A stretch of 64,000 nucleotides of DNA from positions 620,001 through 684,000 of the forward strand of contig JAIUNW010000001.1 in NCBI GenBank assembly GCA_020161535.1, read 5' to 3'. The notes under the pieces were generated by a model. The model saw only the letters and a program-made list of their open reading frames with translations. It searched no databases and was not told the origin of the DNA. Source of the DNA: Bacteroidota bacterium. GTDB lineage: Bacteria; Bacteroidota; Bacteroidia; Chitinophagales; Chitinophagaceae. Below, piece after piece: positions 61,458-64,000 of the stretch. The stretch's first letter is position 1. Each line of letters opens with the position of its first letter. A program made the position numbers and the translations under genes.

Positions 61458-61673
61458 CTATTTATAAGTAGGAGAAAACGTTGTATTGGCCGGTACATTC
61501 ACTTTTGGGTGTCCTTTGTAGCGATGGGTATAGAGGCCGTAGCTGCAACCCACAAAAAAAGCCAGGAAAAGAAATACCTGCAAATAAAACAGGAAACTGG
61601 AAGAATTGACCCAGTTGTAATTAAAATCTTTCTCCTGTGGGTTGTCCCAATCCTGTACATGATCGTGCGCCAT
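61458..61673 (-). CDS. Small hypothetical membrane protein
   Basis: I start at 61673 (MAHDHVQDWDNPQEK), giving 71 residues. It has an acidic, His-containing N-terminus, one membrane helix (about 25-48, FYLQVFLFLAFFVGCSYGLY) and a short basic/polar tail. It lies 31 bp downstream of the glycosyltransferase gene on the same strand. No family is recognised. Confidence 0.55.
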   Translation of the reverse strand: MAHDHVQDWDNPQEKDFNYNWVNSSSFLFYLQVFLFLAFFVGCSYGLYTHRYKGHPKVNVPANTTFSPTYK

Positions 61674-61704
61674 AGTCTTGATTATTGCTTCGCAAAAATA
61701 AGGT

Positions 61705-62721
61705 TCAGGGTACAATTTCGGAAAATTGTTTCCGTCCTTTTACAAAATGTTGCCATACTACGCTGCCCCGATACCAGCCCGCCAGCTTTTTGTGGCGCTT
61801 TTGGGGGAAGACTGATTTGTGCCGATGTAGCAACAACCACCCAAAAAAGCCAATATGTGCTTCGAGGATCGCTTTAAAATAAATGCCCTGCTTTTCGAAA
61901 AGGCTTTTCCAGGCCGACACCGAATCGAGTAACAGTCGAAACGGAATTTTAATGGCCGCCTGCCACCAGGGCAGGTTTTTGGCAAGCATGATCAGGTTAT
62001 TGCGAAAATTCAAAAATACTTTCCATTCATTGCCCTTGGGCAGGGTGCCCCCGCCAACATGGTAGACCAGGCTCTGCGGACAAACAACAATTCCCCAGCC
62101 GGCAAGTTGCAGTCGCCAGCAAAGATCAATCTCTTCCTGGTGGGCGAAAAAAAACTCATCGAGCATGCCTACTTCTCTAAATGCTTTCGCCCGCACCAAC
62201 ATCGCCGCACCACTGGCCCAGAAGACCGGCGCGATATCATCGTACTGTCCGTTGTCCAATTCACAATAATCGAAGATTCTTCCCCGCGCGAAGGGATACC
62301 CGAAATGATCCAGCCATCCGCCGCAGGCGCCAGCATATTCAAAAGAAGCTTTGTCGGCAAACATCCTGATTTTCGGTTGACAGGCGGCTGTTTCGGGATG
62401 CGCGTCGAGCCAGGCCAGCATTGGTTCGAGCCAATGCGCTGTTACTTCCACATCAGAATTCAGCAGCAGAAAAAATTCGTGGTCGAGTTGCTTCAATGCT
62501 TCGTTATACCCTTTTGCAAAACCATAGTTTTTAGGCAATACAATTTGCTTCACATCCGGATGATGGGTGCTGAGCCAGTCAAGCGAATCATCGGTCGACG
62601 CATTGTCAGCCACCACCACTTCGGCCAAAGGGTGACTACAGGCAATCACCTGCGGTAAAAAAGTTTCGAGGTGATGTTTTCCGTTCCAGTTTAATATGAC
62701 GATGGCGATGCGTGGGGCCAT
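61705..62721 (-). CDS. Glycosyltransferase family 2 protein
   Basis: I start at 62721 (MAPRIAIVILNWNG), giving 338 residues; the upstream 90 codons lack similarity. The GT-A fold shows IAIVILNWNGKHHLETFL, VADNASTDDSLDWL and the nucleotide-sugar motif LLLNSDVEV, followed by GAAMLVRAKAFREVGMLDE and the EEIDLCWRLQLAGW base region. It is of the rhamnosyl-transferase-like type, with a C-terminal region that may contact the membrane. It probably adds a sugar to a cell-surface glycan. Donor and acceptor are unknown. Confidence 0.88.
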   Translation of the reverse strand: MAPRIAIVILNWNGKHHLETFLPQVIACSHPLAEVVVADNASTDDSLDWLSTHHPDVKQIVLPKNYGFAKGYNEALKQLDHEFFLLLNSDVEVTAHWLEPMLAWLDAHPETAACQPKIRMFADKASFEYAGACGGWLDHFGYPFARGRIFDYCELDNGQYDDIAPVFWASGAAMLVRAKAFREVGMLDEFFFAHQEEIDLCWRLQLAGWGIVVCPQSLVYHVGGGTLPKGNEWKVFLNFRNNLIMLAKNLPWWQAAIKIPFRLLLDSVSAWKSLFEKQGIYFKAILEAHIGFFGWLLLHRHKSVFPQKRHKKLAGWYRGSVVWQHFVKGRKQFSEIVP

Positions 62722-62781
62722 TGCTAAAATTAGTGGGCAAAAATACAGGAACCGTAGTATACGAATTCCTAATTTAGACCG

Positions 62782-63927
62782 ATGATCTCTTTTCTTTCCA
62801 ACTGGCGCATCTGGTTGGCGCTGATTGCGCTCAGTATTGTGACGGGTACCATCTTTTATTCGCGTTATCTCGCCGGCAAAATTGCCTTGGAAGAAAGGAA
62901 CAAAGTAGAACTGTGGGTCGCGGCCAGCAAGGCGATTTTCGACAACCCGAATCAGTCGCTCGAGTTGCCGAATATGATCCGCAACGACCAAACCTCCATT
63001 CCCATCATCGAGACCAACGAACGCGATAGCATTGTTAGCTATATCAATCTTGATTCCACCCAGGCGATTACCGATGCAGGCTTTTTATCGCGCAAGTTGC
63101 GTGAATTTAAAAAAGCCAACGAACCCTTTGTGATTGTGTTGAGTGAGCAGCCTTATATGGCGAATAAATATTATTACGGCAATACGCGGTTGCTGGCGGA
63201 AGTGCGGTACTACCCGATTGTGCAACTTTTCATCGTGGGATTGTTGCTGCTGTTGTTATTGCTTTTGCTCACCACACAGCACCGCTCGGCGCAAAACCAG
63301 CTCTGGGCGGGTATGGCAAAAGAGACGGCCCACCAATTGGGCACGCCGCTTACTTCTTTGCAGGGTTGGGTGGAAATGTTGAAGAGTTCGGGGCAGGAAG
63401 AAGCCATTACGCTTGAGCTTGAGAAAGATGTGGACCGGCTGAAATTGGTTAGCGATCGTTTTAGTAAAATTGGGAGTACGCCGCAATTGGAACGCACTGA
63501 TTTGGTGGCGCAGGTGAGTGGGGTGATGGACTATGTAAAAAGACGCGCACCGCAGAAACTGCGATTTACCTTACAGGGCCCATCGACATTGTTACTGCCC
63601 CTGTCGCCCACCCTATTTGATTGGGTCATTGAAAACCTGTTAAAAAATGCGCTGGATGCCATGGAAGGAAGTGGGCAGATCACCATCGATATCAAACAAC
63701 AGGGTGCGCGTGTGATCATCGATATTGCCGATACTGGCAAGGGTATTTCAGCCGCCAATTTGGCCAAGGTGTTTAATCCCGGGTTTACGACCAAGAAACG
63801 CGGCTGGGGACTCGGCCTTTCCCTGTCGCGCCGCATCATTGAGCAGTACCACAATGGCTCGCTGACGGTGAAACAGTCCGAGCCCGGCAAGGGCACCACC
63901 TTCCGCATCGATCTACCCGACGGGTAA
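62782..63927 (+). CDS. Membrane sensor histidine kinase
   Basis: This 381-residue kinase has two membrane helices (about 10-30 and 148-164, the latter nearly all Leu) around a 115-residue outside domain. The phosphoacceptor is His184 in ETAHQLGTPLTSLQGW, a variant H-box common in Bacteroidota. The ATPase motifs ENLLKNALDAM, IADTGKGIS and GWGLGLSLSRRIIE follow. No HAMP domain or response regulator is visible in the window. The final codons L-P-D-G and the stop are formed by a copy of the 11-bp palindrome that continues downstream. Confidence 0.88.
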   Translation: MISFLSNWRIWLALIALSIVTGTIFYSRYLAGKIALEERNKVELWVAASKAIFDNPNQSLELPNMIRNDQTSIPIIETNERDSIVSYINLDSTQAITDAGFLSRKLREFKKANEPFVIVLSEQPYMANKYYYGNTRLLAEVRYYPIVQLFIVGLLLLLLLLLLTTQHRSAQNQLWAGMAKETAHQLGTPLTSLQGWVEMLKSSGQEEAITLELEKDVDRLKLVSDRFSKIGSTPQLERTDLVAQVSGVMDYVKRRAPQKLRFTLQGPSTLLLPLSPTLFDWVIENLLKNALDAMEGSGQITIDIKQQGARVIIDIADTGKGISAANLAKVFNPGFTTKKRGWGLGLSLSRRIIEQYHNGSLTVKQSEPGKGTTFRIDLPDG

Positions 63928-63967
63928 CACCCGTCGGGTAACACCCGTCGGGTACTACTCGTCGGGT
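63915..63967. repeat. Four copies of an 11-bp palindrome, 14-bp period
   Basis: ACCCGACGGGT at 63915, ACCCGTCGGGT at 63929 and 63943 and ACTCGTCGGGT at 63957 are separated by three bases each. The first copy encodes the C-terminal Pro-Asp-Gly and the first base of the stop codon of the kinase gene. GAAAA follows, as at 52765. Nothing else is seen in the last 33 bases of the window. Confidence 0.88.
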
Positions 63968-64000
63968 GAAAATTTCTTGCAGGAAACCTTGATTTGCTTA

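Noticed and set aside
62059..62658. 199-codon plus-strand open frame
   Set aside because: It is antisense to the family 2 glycosyltransferase core motifs.
63915..63967. Rho-independent terminator of the kinase gene
   Set aside because: The five-bp palindromes lack a T-run and repeat at fixed spacing, which fits a repeat array better.

Overview
The window looks like chromosomal DNA of a member of the Bacteroidota, most likely the Chitinophagaceae. The supporting signs are promoters of the Bacteroidota type (TTG, about 20 bp, TAnnTTTG), many short lipoproteins with a lipobox, a C-terminal type IX secretion sorting domain, DUF4397, DUF4919 and DUF1080 proteins, a transcarbamylase of the acylornithine (ArgF') type in the arginine cluster, and a tmRNA tag of the form G...YAMAA. 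No phage, insertion sequence, CRISPR array or restriction system is visible.

Layout. Positions 1-10 kb hold cell-envelope and housekeeping genes: a cut-off sialate O-acetylesterase, an ABC ATPase, an SF1 helicase, small lipoproteins, a HipA-like kinase with its DUF3037 partner, a lytic transglycosylase and a Gfo/Idh/MocA oxidoreductase. At 10.9-13.2 kb is proBA for proline synthesis. At 13.3-22.1 kb a six-gene minus-strand run joins an MBOAT acyltransferase and SGNH-like partner to an aldonate dehydratase, an SDR dehydrogenase, a large FAD/Fe-S 2-hydroxyacid dehydrogenase and a DUF1080 protein. At 22.4-33.6 kb are a CoA-transferase, peptidase E behind an unusual leader region, a thioesterase, ApbE, a dienelactone hydrolase, an EF-hand protein, a universal stress protein, a haem-binding FG-GAP lipoprotein and a T9SS cargo protein. 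tmRNA lies at 33.85-34.22 kb beside a membrane MutS-like ATPase. rseP and dxr follow.

The 39.7-49.8 kb region is a complete arginine operon read on the minus strand in the order acyltransferase-argG-argC-argD-argF'-argB-argE-argH, converting glutamate to arginine through N-acyl intermediates. It is the most interesting part. Upstream of it is a short reading frame ending Arg-Arg-Gly-Cys with tandem stops that fall inside a nested hairpin, the arrangement expected of arginine-sensing attenuation. Three of its inter-gene gaps carry non-coding arrays of degenerate short tandem repeats with different periods (12, 19 and about 17/21 bp). Two of these arrays are bounded by inverted repeats, one of them 43 bp with 40 matches.

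Positions 50-64 kb hold a GH3-like protein, rplU-rpmA, a lysine/alanine-repeat histone H1-like protein, a PolX with an apparently lost polymerase site, a very large NtrY-like histidine kinase coupled to mazG, a second Gfo/Idh/MocA gene, tRNA-Leu and tRNA-Gly, a family 2 glycosyltransferase and a second histidine kinase. Two clusters of an 11-bp palindrome on a 14-bp period occur here; one supplies the last codons of the final kinase gene.
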